A stretch of DNA of 64,000 nucleotides from Elusimicrobia bacterium RIFOXYA2_FULL_47_53 (lineage in GTDB: Bacteria > Elusimicrobiota > Endomicrobiia > Endomicrobiales > XYA2-FULL-47-53). The translations under genes were made by a program, and so were the position numbers. Of the stretch, positions 26,793 to 37,114 are shown piece after piece. The stretch covers positions 248,001 through 312,000 of the forward strand of contig MGVE01000008.1 of assembly GCA_001800315.1 (NCBI GenBank). Reading direction: 5' to 3'. Numbering within the stretch: position 1 is the first letter of the stretch; each line of letters opens with the position of its first letter. The notes beneath the pieces were generated by a model. The model was given only the letters and a program-made list of their open reading frames with translations. It had not been told where the DNA came from and did no database searches.

Positions 26793-28319
26793 ATGAAACT
26801 TATTTTTACAATAGCCTGGAGAAATATATTAAGGCACAGAGGAAAGAGCCTCGTGATAGGGGCTATACTTTTTATCGGAGCCTTTCTAATGACGCTGGGT
26901 AACGGCGTGACCACCGGCATGGATCACGGCATCAAAAAAAATATCGTCAACTCGTTTATGGGCGACATTGTGCTTATTTCCGAGAAGCAAAAATCCGATA
27001 ACATTCTTTTTGATATGATGGGCTCGGCCATTGAGCCTGTAACATCATACCGGATTATCAAAGAGACACTCAAAGAGCAGGATTTCGTGGACCGCTTTGT
27101 CCCGGTGGGGAAAAATCTTGTAATGCTTCTCAAAGAGGACGAGAATCAGCCGGGTTTTACCTATCTTTTAGGGGTTGATTTCAATGAGTACCAGAAGATG
27201 TTTCCTCAAAGGTTTGAAATTATTGAAGGCACCTCGCTTGTCAAAGGCCAAAACGACATATTGATCCCTACCCACGCGCGCGACGACATTTATATGACGA
27301 TAAGCACCTGGCTTATCCCCGAGGGCGGGGAGCTGGTAAAGAAAAATCTTTCAAAAGACGCTCTTGACAACATCAATAGCATTGAGGTTTCCTCTACCAT
27401 CGTTCTCATGGGCACGGCTAACAGCGTAAACTCCTCTACCGATATCCGTTTCGGCGTCAAAGGCATATACAAATACGCGGCCTTAAACCATTTCTTCGGA
27501 AATTTCTGTATTACCGACATAGAGCTTTACAGGGAATGCATGGGTTATTTTTCAACGAAGGAGAACATGGTTGAAGTGCCAAAGGAAGAAAAGAAACTGC
27601 TTTCCCTTGAAAACGAGGATTTAGACAGTCTTTTCGGCGCGGAGGATATCGCGGACAAACCCGGCAAAGCTTCATCGCGGGAGGATGATGAAACCGCGGC
27701 GGTTTCTAAACAACAGGCGATATCAAGCGAATTCGGAACCTATAACCTGGTTTTCATAAAGCTCAAAAGCGGCGTGCCCTACGATACCGCCATAAAAAAA
27801 CTTAACGCAGCCCTTCAGGCAAAAGGGGCGGGGGTCAGGGCAGTCACCTGGAACAGGGCATCGGGGCCTGTCGGCAGCATGGCGATAATAATTAAAAGCG
27901 CGCTTTTTGTTTTCGTAACTCTTCTGTTTGTGGTAGCGATAATAATTATCATTAATACGCTTACAATGTCGGCCCTGGAGAGAACCTCCGAGATAGGCAT
28001 GATGAGAGCCATTGGAGCCAAAAAATCATTTATCGCGGGCATGTTCTACGGCGAAACGGGCATACTGTCGGCGTTTTTCGGAGGAGCCGGCATAGTATTC
28101 GGCGTAATCGCGGTTAAAATTATCCCTCTGTTTAACATTTCCACCACCAACGATATGCTTCAGATGCTTTACGGAGGGGATGTATTCCATCCTCTGCTTT
28201 TCGCGCCGGACATACTGATAACCGTTTTCCAGCTGGTTTTCGTAACCGTGATAGCCGCGCTCTACCCGGTAAGCGTGGCGCGGGGCATCACGCCGCTTGA
28301 CGCTATTTCAAGGGATTAA
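26793..28319 (+). CDS. FtsX-type ABC transporter permease (LolC/E-MacB family)
   Basis: The 508-residue protein has a first membrane helix near residues 20-38 (IAWRNILRHRGKSLVIGAILF), a large extracytoplasmic domain (about 40-370), and three C-terminal helices separated by the FtsX coupling motif ERTSEIGMMRAIGAKKSFI. A charged insert rich in Glu/Asp/Lys near residues 260-310 is longer than usual. It pairs with the second permease and the upstream ATPase to move lipids, lipoproteins or a barrel-bound substrate out of the inner membrane. Confidence 0.9.
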   Translation: MKLIFTIAWRNILRHRGKSLVIGAILFIGAFLMTLGNGVTTGMDHGIKKNIVNSFMGDIVLISEKQKSDNILFDMMGSAIEPVTSYRIIKETLKEQDFVDRFVPVGKNLVMLLKEDENQPGFTYLLGVDFNEYQKMFPQRFEIIEGTSLVKGQNDILIPTHARDDIYMTISTWLIPEGGELVKKNLSKDALDNINSIEVSSTIVLMGTANSVNSSTDIRFGVKGIYKYAALNHFFGNFCITDIELYRECMGYFSTKENMVEVPKEEKKLLSLENEDLDSLFGAEDIADKPGKASSREDDETAAVSKQQAISSEFGTYNLVFIKLKSGVPYDTAIKKLNAALQAKGAGVRAVTWNRASGPVGSMAIIIKSALFVFVTLLFVVAIIIIINTLTMSALERTSEIGMMRAIGAKKSFIAGMFYGETGILSAFFGGAGIVFGVIAVKIIPLFNISTTNDMLQMLYGGDVFHPLLFAPDILITVFQLVFVTVIAALYPVSVARGITPLDAISRD

Positions 28320-28320
28320 C

Positions 28321-30075
28321 ATGAAACTGCTCATAACACTAAGCCTAAGAAACCTTTTCAGGCAGAAACGCAGAAATATTCTCCTGGGCATTGCCATAGC
28401 CCTCGGGGTTACTATACTTGTGCTGGCTAATTCTTTTTCGCAGGGCATATCCGACATAATGTTCAATAAGATAATGCGCTGGGTGACGGGCCAGGTCACG
28501 GTGCGCTTCAACGAAAAAGGACGAATGAACAGGGAGATTTTCAGGGACAAGGAACGCGTAATGGCACTGATTAAAAATACTCCGGGGGTACTTGAAGCGG
28601 ACGAGGGAGCCGGGATGTTCTGCCGGGCCATAGGCAACGGCAAATCCGATAACATAATAATCGTAGGGGTGAACACCTCGCTGGAAATCACCGAGGAAAC
28701 AAAGAAAGAGCTGGAAGATTCGTTCAGGCTGATAGAAGGCGGATGGAAAGATTTAGAAAATCCGGCCATAAACAACCCCGTTATTGTATCCGAGGAAAAA
28801 GCCCGTTTTCTGAATGTAAAAAAGGGCGATGTCATAAGGGTAAGGTTCCGCAATATGTTCGGCCAGGACCAGGCCGCGAGGCTTACGGTCAGCGGCATAA
28901 TGAAAAATGACAATATATTCATGCAGCCGGTTGTTTTTCTGGAGCTTCGCAACGCCAAGCTCATTTTCGGGTATAAGCCCTATGAAACCGCGAGCCTGAC
29001 CCTTAAAGTAAAAGACGCCGTAAAAAATTCAGCGGCCATAGCCGACAGTATTCATGCAAAACTCAAGCCCGGCGTAGCGGTAATTCACGCCCTCACGGCA
29101 AGAGGGGATAAATCTTCAGTAGCTGATGTTTTAGGATACAGGAGCGACGAAGAATCCAAAAAGAAGCTCTCCGCGCTCCTGAAAATTAAATCCGGTTCCG
29201 TTGAAGCCGCGTTGAAAAAAGACGGCGTGGTTATTTTTAACACACTTGCCGGAGCGCTTAAGGTAAAAGCCGGCGATGAGATAAAAATAGGCTTTGCGCG
29301 TAAGTTTGAGGAAACACCCGCGGAAAAATATTTAAAAGTAAGCGCTGTCGCCGCTGACAACCCGGAACTTAAGGGCAATGTAATACTTGTCAATGACGAG
29401 AAGTTTTACGACATCTATTACGAAAACCTCCCTAAACCGGCCCCGGAAGCCTTTATACCGGACAAGGACGGCTCCTGGGCGGGGCTTGTATCTCCCGAGT
29501 GGATTCTGCTGGAGCGGACCGCAAACACCGAGGAAGCCAAGAAAAAATATATCGCTCTTGGAAAAAAGAAATGGAAGGGCACTACCATAGATGTATCAAC
29601 AATGTATGAAACCGCGAGCGACATAATGAAGCTTGAAGGTGTGCTCAAATTAATAACTCTTTCCGCCGTAATGGTGCTTTTTTTCATTATACTGCTGGGC
29701 GTGGTCAATACCCTGCGCATGACTATCCGGGAACGCACCAGAGAAATAGGAACCATCCGGGCCATAGGCATGCAAAAAAATGATGTCAGGCATATTTTCA
29801 TTCTTGAGACTTTCTTTCTCACGCTTTTCGCCTCAATAGCCGGAATAGCAGCCGCCTATATTTCCATGTGGCTTCTATCACAGATTACTTTTAAAATGTC
29901 GGACAACCCCATGGGCATGCTGCTTGTAAACGGCCATCTGTATTTCCTGCCCACATTTACCGGCATCGCTGGTAATGTCGCTTTGATTATCCTGATAGCA
30001 GTTGTCACGGCGTATTTCCCGTCAAGGCGCGCCGCGAACCTTTCGCCCGCCAAAGCCCTGGGTCATTTTGAATAA
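28321..30075 (+). CDS. FtsX-type ABC transporter permease, second subunit
   Basis: I place the start at the ATG at 28321, one base after the previous stop, giving 584 residues. It has the same layout as its neighbour: N-terminal helix (SLRNLFRQKRRNILLGIAIA), a long periplasmic domain of about 400 residues, and three C-terminal helices with the motif ERTREIGTIRAIGMQKNDV. The periplasmic domain is about 90 residues longer than that of the first permease, so the transporter is a heterodimer like LolCE. Confidence 0.9.
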   Translation: MKLLITLSLRNLFRQKRRNILLGIAIALGVTILVLANSFSQGISDIMFNKIMRWVTGQVTVRFNEKGRMNREIFRDKERVMALIKNTPGVLEADEGAGMFCRAIGNGKSDNIIIVGVNTSLEITEETKKELEDSFRLIEGGWKDLENPAINNPVIVSEEKARFLNVKKGDVIRVRFRNMFGQDQAARLTVSGIMKNDNIFMQPVVFLELRNAKLIFGYKPYETASLTLKVKDAVKNSAAIADSIHAKLKPGVAVIHALTARGDKSSVADVLGYRSDEESKKKLSALLKIKSGSVEAALKKDGVVIFNTLAGALKVKAGDEIKIGFARKFEETPAEKYLKVSAVAADNPELKGNVILVNDEKFYDIYYENLPKPAPEAFIPDKDGSWAGLVSPEWILLERTANTEEAKKKYIALGKKKWKGTTIDVSTMYETASDIMKLEGVLKLITLSAVMVLFFIILLGVVNTLRMTIRERTREIGTIRAIGMQKNDVRHIFILETFFLTLFASIAGIAAAYISMWLLSQITFKMSDNPMGMLLVNGHLYFLPTFTGIAGNVALIILIAVVTAYFPSRRAANLSPAKALGHFE

Positions 30076-30099
30076 TAACTTTTTTTAAGGAGAATGTGC

Positions 30100-30864
30100 T
30101 TGAACAAACTAATTACTGCAGCGCTGATAAATATATTGTTTGCCTCCGCTCTTTTCGCTGAGAGCAGGATTGCCCCGATCCTTAACTCCATTGACGAGAT
30201 ATACAAAATTAAAACCGACGCCAGGGCCGATGTCATGCTTACCCAGCAGAAACCCGAGCAGGGCACGAAAGTCATTAAAATGATATATTACAGGAGGGAT
30301 TCAGACGACTCTTTCCTTATCGTGATGTCGGAACCCGAAAACGAAAAGGGCAACGGTTATCTCAGGGTGGGCGACAATTTCTGGATGTACAGGAAAAACA
30401 CCAGGACATTTCAGCACATAAACAGGGATGAAAATATAGGCGGTTCGGACGCGCGAAGCGACGATTTTGAGACCAGAAAACTAAGCGAGCTTTACGGCCC
30501 CGCGCTCGGGCCTGACGGCAAAGAAATATTCTCGCAGGAAATGCTCGGGCAGGTGCCGGTAAATAGATTTGAAGTCAAAGCTTTGGTTAACGATGTGGAT
30601 TACCCCAAGAAAATATACTGGGCCAGAAGGGACAACAACCTCATTTTAAAGGAAGAATCCTACTCTCTTTCCGGAACGCTTATGCAAACCGCGTATTTCC
30701 TTAAGTATTCTATTATTGACGGCAGATACCTTGCGGTTAAACACCTGTATATAGATGAATTTGAGAAAGGCAACAAGACCGTGGTTGATATTTCAAATGT
30801 GTCAACGGCCAAACTTGAGAACAGCATATTTACTAAAGCCTACCTGGAGAATCTGAGCAAATGA
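30100..30864 (+). CDS. LolA-like outer-membrane lipoprotein-sorting protein
   Basis: A TTG at 30100 is the likely start: AAGGAG sits seven bases before it but only one base before the alternative ATG at 30094. The 254-residue product has a signal peptide (cleavage near ALFAES-RI) and the PF17131 LolA_like pattern, with RVGDNFWMYRKNTRTFQHI, SDDFETRKLSELYGP and YPKKIYWARRDNNL. Such proteins fold like LolA and accompany FtsX-type transporters; this one probably ferries the lipid or lipoprotein substrate across the periplasm. Confidence 0.85.
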   Translation: MNKLITAALINILFASALFAESRIAPILNSIDEIYKIKTDARADVMLTQQKPEQGTKVIKMIYYRRDSDDSFLIVMSEPENEKGNGYLRVGDNFWMYRKNTRTFQHINRDENIGGSDARSDDFETRKLSELYGPALGPDGKEIFSQEMLGQVPVNRFEVKALVNDVDYPKKIYWARRDNNLILKEESYSLSGTLMQTAYFLKYSIIDGRYLAVKHLYIDEFEKGNKTVVDISNVSTAKLENSIFTKAYLENLSK

Positions 30865-32174
30865 AGAAACTTATAGCCGCGCTGCTGCTGTGCCTGGCCT
30901 GTTCTTTTGCGCCCAATACGCTTCCGGCCGAGGAAGGCATTGACGAAAGCGAACTGTTTTCAAGCCCGGAAATGATATCGGCCCCGGCCTCCGCGGTTTA
31001 CGAAGAAGATAAAAAGACTATCGGTTTTTCGGGCGAGATTACAAGCGCCCTTGCCGGAGTAGTTTCAAGCACCTCAAACGCCAACTCCCTTTACTCCTAC
31101 ACCGTCGCGAATATATTCCTTGATATCCGCATGAAACAGGGCCTTAAGGCCTTTGCCAACCTGGAAACCACCTACTTTTCCAATACCAAAAATACGGAAG
31201 TGGCGCTCCGCGAACTATTTTTTGATTTTAACTTTAACCGTAAAATATATTTGAGGACCGGAAAACAGGTGCTCCAATGGGGGAGATGTTACCTGTGGAA
31301 CCCTACCGACCTGATTAATATTGAGAAAAAAACCTTTATCAGAAAAATTGGATACCGCGAAGGCGCCTACGGCATGAAAATGCATATGCCCTTCGGCACA
31401 AAATACAATATCTACGGATTTTTGGATACCGGCAATACCTCAGCCGCCGAGGATGCCGGCGGCGCGCTTAAATACGAATTTTTGCTCGGCAATACCGAGA
31501 TGGCCTTTTCGGGATGGGGCAAGAATAATTACAACCCTGTTTTCGGTTATGATTTTTCAAGCCGCCTGGCCGGTATAGACATAGCCGGAGAACTCAGCGT
31601 ATCCCGGAAAGACAATGTGAGGAAAATGGTGGAAAACCAGGGCCTGCTGGACATAAAGACGGGCACCGAGGAATGGTCTAAGAAGGCAAGCGTGGATTTC
31701 TCAAAAAGTTTCAGGCTTGGTGAGTTTAACGACAGATTCTCGGTTACAAGCGAATTTTTCTACAATCAGGCGGGTTACGAGGGGGATATATTCAGCGACA
31801 AGGCTTCCTACGCCTTCGCCTCTCCCGTCCTGACGCTTGACGCGGCGGGTATGCCGGCATTAAAAACAACGGGCACGAAAAGCGAGTTTATTACCTTTAA
31901 CAGTCTCTACGAAATTCACAACTTCTCCAGGTATTACGGTGCTGTCTTTACCACTATTTCCAGGTTTGTTATAACCGATATGACGCTTAATATCAATTAT
32001 ATAAGAAACCTGTGCGATTCTTCGGGCATTATCTCAAGCGGCGTCACCTACAAAAACTTAAACGATTTCTCCGCCGGCCTGCTTATCAGCGCCAATACAG
32101 GCCCCGGCAACAGCGAATATACCCATACGGACGAGAAATTCGGCCTGCAGCTTACTCTTGGAATTGCCTTTTAG
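30861..32174 (+). CDS. Outer-membrane beta-barrel protein of the LolD-like operon
   Basis: The gene overlaps the LolA-like gene by ATGA. The 437-residue protein has a signal peptide (cleavage near TLPA-EEG), many alternating aromatic strands, and a last strand LQLTLGIAF ending in Phe, so it should be an outer-membrane barrel. A segment RTGKQVLQWGRCYLWNPTDLIN resembles the DUF1302-like barrels that often accompany LolA-like/MMPL or FtsX transporters. It likely completes a trans-envelope route. Confidence 0.78.
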   Translation: MKKLIAALLLCLACSFAPNTLPAEEGIDESELFSSPEMISAPASAVYEEDKKTIGFSGEITSALAGVVSSTSNANSLYSYTVANIFLDIRMKQGLKAFANLETTYFSNTKNTEVALRELFFDFNFNRKIYLRTGKQVLQWGRCYLWNPTDLINIEKKTFIRKIGYREGAYGMKMHMPFGTKYNIYGFLDTGNTSAAEDAGGALKYEFLLGNTEMAFSGWGKNNYNPVFGYDFSSRLAGIDIAGELSVSRKDNVRKMVENQGLLDIKTGTEEWSKKASVDFSKSFRLGEFNDRFSVTSEFFYNQAGYEGDIFSDKASYAFASPVLTLDAAGMPALKTTGTKSEFITFNSLYEIHNFSRYYGAVFTTISRFVITDMTLNINYIRNLCDSSGIISSGVTYKNLNDFSAGLLISANTGPGNSEYTHTDEKFGLQLTLGIAF

Positions 32175-32179
32175 AAACA

Positions 32180-32208
32180 TTGACACCGGGAATTTATTGT
32201 TTCACAAT
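32180..32208 (+). promoter_or_regulatory. Possible promoter of the TIG-repeat gene
   Basis: A perfect TTGACA (32180-32185) is followed after 17 bp by the weak hexamer CACAAT (32203-32208). The leader would be about 35 nt. Confidence 0.35.
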
Positions 32209-32251
32209 GTATGCCTCACCACAAATACACATTGAATAATGGGGAGTATCT

Positions 32252-35200
32252 ATGAACTGTTCTTTTTTGACCAAATTTTTGAAAAGATCGGCCCTTCTCT
32301 CAGTATCTTACCTTTTATTTTCTTCGGCAGTCTACGCTTTTACAGCAGATTCCATTACACCATCCAACGGCTATAACAGCGGCCCGGTAAATATAACAAA
32401 CCTCGCGGGAAGCGGCTTTCTTGAAGGCTCAACGGTCACTTTAACCATGGCCGGGAAAAACAACATAAATGCCACGGCGGTTGTGGTTGCGCCCACGCAG
32501 ATAACCTGTACTTTTGATTTGACAGGAGCCGCAACCGGCTTGTGGAATGTGGTAGTTACAAGCGAAATTGCCACCGCTACAATAACAAACGGTTTTTATG
32601 TTGAGTTTACATCTCCTACTGTGACCAATAGCGTACCAAACGCCGGAAATCAAGGCGATTCCTTGTCAATAGTGATTAACGGAACTGCTTTCAGGGATGG
32701 CTCCGCTGTGGCTTTCTCAGGCACGGGGATATCTGCATCCACCGCTTCTGTAAGCGCCACACAGATAGGCGCTGACATTGTTATATCCAGTATTGCCGCT
32801 ATAGGCTCAAGAAATATAACCGTAACAAACGAGGACGGTAAAACAGTTACTCTAAACAGCGCTTTCACCGTGGGGTACTCTTCGCCCATAGTTGGCGCCA
32901 TAACGCCGTCTGCGGCCAATCAGGGTGACTCTATTGCTGTCACTATTACAGGATCCAAATTCACTAACGGTTCATCGGTGTCTTTCTCGGGCACCGGCGT
33001 TTCGGCCACGACCACCACTATTAACGCCAATTCTATTACCGCCAATGTCACAGTAACGGCGGGCGCCACTATTGGCACAAGGGACCTTACCGTCACCACC
33101 GCGGACGGTAAAATAAACACTTTAGGCTCGGCTTTCACTATAGGCTATTCATCGCCGACACTCACAAACGCCGTGCCAAACTCGGCAAACCAGGGCGAAT
33201 CGGTATCCATTGTCCTTAACGGCACTAACTTCCGCGACGAAGCCCTTGTTACTTTCTCGGGCACAGGGATAACCGCATCCACCACATCGCTAAGCGCCAC
33301 TCAAATCGGCGTTGACCTTGTCATATCTCCTACAGCCGCGACAGGCGCGCGCAACATAACGGTCACCAACAATGACGGCAAATATGTGACCCTTAACTCC
33401 GGGTTTACTATTGAAGGAAGCTCTCCGGTTATTACAGAAATTATGCCCGCCAATGCCAACCAGGCGGAGGAAATTGAAGTCACCATTTCCGGTGCTTTCT
33501 TTGTTCCCGGCACTGCCGTATCGTTATCGGGCGACACCGACATCATAGTTACAACCACGGCGGTATCCGATTTCTCAATTACGGCAACCTTGACTGTTTC
33601 ATCTGCAGCAGCAATAGGCTTGCGTAACCTGATTGTAACAAATCCTGACGGTAAATATAAATCGCTTGCGGATGCATTTACAGTTAATTACGCGTCACCA
33701 ACTATTTTAAGCGTCCTGCCGCTGTCCGCCAATCAGGGTGACTCCATCGCAGCCACAATTTCCGGATTTCGTTTCACAAACGGCTCTGCCGTTTCGTTGT
33801 CCGGTACTGGTGTGACGGCTTCAACCACATCCATAACAGACAACACCATTACCGCAAATCTCACAGTCACCGCGGATGCCGCAGTTGGCGCAAGAGACCT
33901 GACTGTCACTACCTCTGACGGAAAAACACACACGCTTGGCTCGTGCTTTTCCATAGGTTATTCATCGCCGACGCTCACCAATGCCGTGCCAAGCTCGGCC
34001 ACTCAGGGCGATTCTGTGTCCATTGTTCTTAACGGCACTAACTTCCGTTCAGGCGCGGCCGTCTCTTTCTCGGGTACTGGGATAAGCGCTTCCACCACCT
34101 CGCTGAGCGCCACCCAGCTGGGCGTTGACATCGTCATTTCATCTGTGGCCCCTGCAGGCGCGAGAAACATAACCATTACTCACAACGACGGAAAATATGT
34201 AACTCTTAATTCAGGGTTTACCGTTGAGAACAGTTCACCGGTGGTCACTGGGATTGCGCCGGCATACGGCAACCAGGCAGATGTCATCAGCGTAACCGTT
34301 TCAGGATCTAACTTTAATGCCGGAGCGTCAGTTTCGCTTTCAGGCACTGACATTACGGCCTCAACAACCGCCATAACCTCAAACTCAATAACCGCGACCG
34401 TGACTATTTCTTCCATAGCCGCGACGGGCACGCGCAACCTTACTGTAACCAATCCTGGCGGCAAATATGCTTCGCTTGCAAGCGCTTTTACAATAGGCTT
34501 GGCTTCGCCGGTTGTTTCAGGTGTTGCGCCGACTGAGGCAAATCAGGGCGACACTGTCTCAGTTACGATAAGCGGCTCAAAATTCACTAACGGCTCGTCA
34601 GTTGCTTTCTCGGGCACCGGTGTTTCGGCTACAACCACCACCATTAACGCCAACCAGATCGTTGCCGATGTCACGGTTGCCGCCGGCGCCGCCATTGGCG
34701 CAAGAAACCTTACCGTCACCACCTCTGACGGTAAAATCGGCACGCTCGCGGCTGCTTTTACTGTGGCCGACAGCTCTCCGACAGTTTCTTCCATCAGCCC
34801 GTCCTCCGGCAACCAGTCAGACGCTATCAGCGTAACTATTTCGGGTTCAAACCTGACAAACCTGGCTTCCGTATCTCTGGGAGCGGGAATAACCATAACA
34901 ACAACCTCGGTAAGCTCAACTCAGCTCAGCGCGAACCTTCTAATCGCGGCGGGCGCTTCATTGGGCCAGAGGAACCTTACGGTAACGAAAATTGACGGAA
35001 AATATAACACGCTTTCCAACTGCTTTACAGTAGGTTACGCCTCGCCGACGTTTACAAATGCTTCGCCTAACTACGCGAATCAGGGCGATACCCTGACCGT
35101 TACGCTTAACGGGACAAATTTCCGCGACGGCGCGGCCGTGACGATAAGCGGAAGCGGCATAACAATAGCCACAACAAGCGTCAGCGCCACCCAGATAGGC

Positions 35201-37087
35201 GCATTGTTTACGATATCCACTACGGCTGCCCAGGGCTCCAGAAGCATCACAATTACTAACAATGACGGTAAATATGTATCTGCTTCCGGAGCCTTTACTG
35301 TCGCCTACGCTTCGCCTACCATAACCGATTCTACGTTTCCTTTAAGTTCTGTTAATCAGGGAGAAACCCTTTCTTTCACTATTCAGGGAACAGGTTTCAG
35401 GACAGGCGCCGCGGTGACAACCGACGGGACGGGAATAACTATTACTCCTACCGCCATTGCCGACACTCAGATAACCGCATCTATGATCCTTGCTCTTACG
35501 GCCACCATGGGCCTCCACAACCTTACCGTCACAAATGACGACGGCAAATCTGCCGTAAAGTCAAACCAGTTTGAAGTCAAATACGCATCGCCTACCATAA
35601 CAGCTATTAACCCGGGTAATCTTGTGCCCGGAACGACAACTTCAGTCAGTATTTCAGGTACCGCCTTCAGGTCAGGATTTATCCTCTCTGTCTCAGGTTC
35701 GGGAGTGGTAATACTGTCCTCGGCGATTACAAACAGCACGCTTATAACCGCGTCCATAACCGTATCAACTTCCGCAGCGCTTGGCTCAAGAACTCTCACT
35801 GTCACTAATGACGACAACAAATCCAACGCCTCAAGCTTTGCGGTCAGCTATCCGGTTCCAACCATTACTACAGTCAGCCCGAATTCGGCCCTGAAAGGAT
35901 CAGTTAACAATGTAACAATCACAGGAACCAACTTCCGCGCTGGAGCCCAGCTCTCAGCTATGGCTGGCATTACAGTATCGGGATATGCCGTAATAAGTGA
36001 AACTCAGATAAAAGCTGTGTTTACGGTGGCCGCTGACGCTGCTTCTGGCGGCAGGGATGTTACAATAACCAATACCGACGACAATGGCTCTGTCACAAAA
36101 ACAGCAGGCTTTGCTGTAGGTTTTTCGGCTCCGGACATATCGTCAGTTACCCCGAACACAGTTGAACTTGGCAACACAACGACTCTGACAGTAACCGGCA
36201 CGGAATTCAGAAGCGGAATAACCGCCGCGATATCCGGAAGCGGTGTAACGGTGCTCAGCACGGCCTATGTAAGCGCTACCGAGATCACGGTGGTAATAAA
36301 AGCCACTATGGACGCGGCCGCGGGCTTACGGAATATATCCGTAACAAACGATGACAGCCAGACGGCGACAAAGGACGGCGCGTTAACTCTTAAAGCCGCA
36401 GCCTCCAATGCCGAGATGGAAGTCTCCATGGACACCGAAATGACAGGCACAATAGTGCCCGTATCCGGTGAAATTATTGTTGAGATCCCTAAAAATACAT
36501 TCAGCGAGGATGTGACTGTCACGATTTCAACTTATACCGTTCCCGCTTCAAAAGTTGATAAAATTAAGATCACAAATATCGGAATAGAGATTAAAAACGA
36601 CAAATCGCTCCAGCCAGATAAAGAGATCACTCTGACGGTATCATACAGGGCGGAGGATGTAGTCGGCTTGGACGAAAAGAAACTTGTGCTAGCGAGATAC
36701 GACGAAGCGCATGAAAGATGGATAGTATTGCCGTCAACCGTTGATAAGGTTAATAAGCGCATTGTAGCCACGCTTAACCATCTCTCAAAGTTCGCGGTCA
36801 TCCAGCTTGCTCCTTCGGCTGACCTGGCAAAAGTTTATGTATTCCCGAATCCGTTTAATTCAAACAACACTTCCTTGACATTTGACGGCCTCACTTTGGA
36901 TGCCACCATAAAGATATATACCATAGCGGGCGAACTGGTCAGAAGCATTGATGTCACGGATTCAAACGGCAGGGCCAGTTGGGACGGCAAAAACGACAGC
37001 GGCAACAAAGTTTCAAGCGGCATATACATAGCGTACATTGACGGCAAAACGAGCAAGGCTAAAGTGAAAATAGCGGTTGAAAAATAA
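32252..37087 (+). CDS. Giant secreted IPT/TIG-repeat protein with FlgD-like C-terminal domain
   Basis: The 1611-residue product has a signal peptide (cleavage near SAVYA-FT) and about 15 IPT/TIG domains of about 88-90 residues, each starting SPT/SPV followed by a GNQGD- or ANQGD-like turn. Domains 3-5 recur as 6-8, and domain 9 again resembles 3. A ZU5/GAIN-like beta region follows (about 1390-1525; VEIPKNTF, LSKFAVIQLAP). The C-terminus has VFPNPFNSNN, IYTIAGELVRSIDV, WDGKNDSGNKVSSGIYIAYI, the FlgD-like pattern seen in type IX secretion cargo. It is probably a surface adhesin, placed beside a PorV-like barrel. Confidence 0.92.
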   Translation: MNCSFLTKFLKRSALLSVSYLLFSSAVYAFTADSITPSNGYNSGPVNITNLAGSGFLEGSTVTLTMAGKNNINATAVVVAPTQITCTFDLTGAATGLWNVVVTSEIATATITNGFYVEFTSPTVTNSVPNAGNQGDSLSIVINGTAFRDGSAVAFSGTGISASTASVSATQIGADIVISSIAAIGSRNITVTNEDGKTVTLNSAFTVGYSSPIVGAITPSAANQGDSIAVTITGSKFTNGSSVSFSGTGVSATTTTINANSITANVTVTAGATIGTRDLTVTTADGKINTLGSAFTIGYSSPTLTNAVPNSANQGESVSIVLNGTNFRDEALVTFSGTGITASTTSLSATQIGVDLVISPTAATGARNITVTNNDGKYVTLNSGFTIEGSSPVITEIMPANANQAEEIEVTISGAFFVPGTAVSLSGDTDIIVTTTAVSDFSITATLTVSSAAAIGLRNLIVTNPDGKYKSLADAFTVNYASPTILSVLPLSANQGDSIAATISGFRFTNGSAVSLSGTGVTASTTSITDNTITANLTVTADAAVGARDLTVTTSDGKTHTLGSCFSIGYSSPTLTNAVPSSATQGDSVSIVLNGTNFRSGAAVSFSGTGISASTTSLSATQLGVDIVISSVAPAGARNITITHNDGKYVTLNSGFTVENSSPVVTGIAPAYGNQADVISVTVSGSNFNAGASVSLSGTDITASTTAITSNSITATVTISSIAATGTRNLTVTNPGGKYASLASAFTIGLASPVVSGVAPTEANQGDTVSVTISGSKFTNGSSVAFSGTGVSATTTTINANQIVADVTVAAGAAIGARNLTVTTSDGKIGTLAAAFTVADSSPTVSSISPSSGNQSDAISVTISGSNLTNLASVSLGAGITITTTSVSSTQLSANLLIAAGASLGQRNLTVTKIDGKYNTLSNCFTVGYASPTFTNASPNYANQGDTLTVTLNGTNFRDGAAVTISGSGITIATTSVSATQIGALFTISTTAAQGSRSITITNNDGKYVSASGAFTVAYASPTITDSTFPLSSVNQGETLSFTIQGTGFRTGAAVTTDGTGITITPTAIADTQITASMILALTATMGLHNLTVTNDDGKSAVKSNQFEVKYASPTITAINPGNLVPGTTTSVSISGTAFRSGFILSVSGSGVVILSSAITNSTLITASITVSTSAALGSRTLTVTNDDNKSNASSFAVSYPVPTITTVSPNSALKGSVNNVTITGTNFRAGAQLSAMAGITVSGYAVISETQIKAVFTVAADAASGGRDVTITNTDDNGSVTKTAGFAVGFSAPDISSVTPNTVELGNTTTLTVTGTEFRSGITAAISGSGVTVLSTAYVSATEITVVIKATMDAAAGLRNISVTNDDSQTATKDGALTLKAAASNAEMEVSMDTEMTGTIVPVSGEIIVEIPKNTFSEDVTVTISTYTVPASKVDKIKITNIGIEIKNDKSLQPDKEITLTVSYRAEDVVGLDEKKLVLARYDEAHERWIVLPSTVDKVNKRIVATLNHLSKFAVIQLAPSADLAKVYVFPNPFNSNNTSLTFDGLTLDATIKIYTIAGELVRSIDVTDSNGRASWDGKNDSGNKVSSGIYIAYIDGKTSKAKVKIAVEK

Positions 37088-37114
37088 TTTACATCCGTGC
37101 TAAGGGGAATTAAA

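Noticed and set aside
32371-36801. Many minus-strand open frames across the TIG-repeat gene
   Set aside because: They mirror the Thr/Val/Ala-rich repeats, recur with the repeat period and lack ribosome sites; they are shadows of the plus-strand gene.
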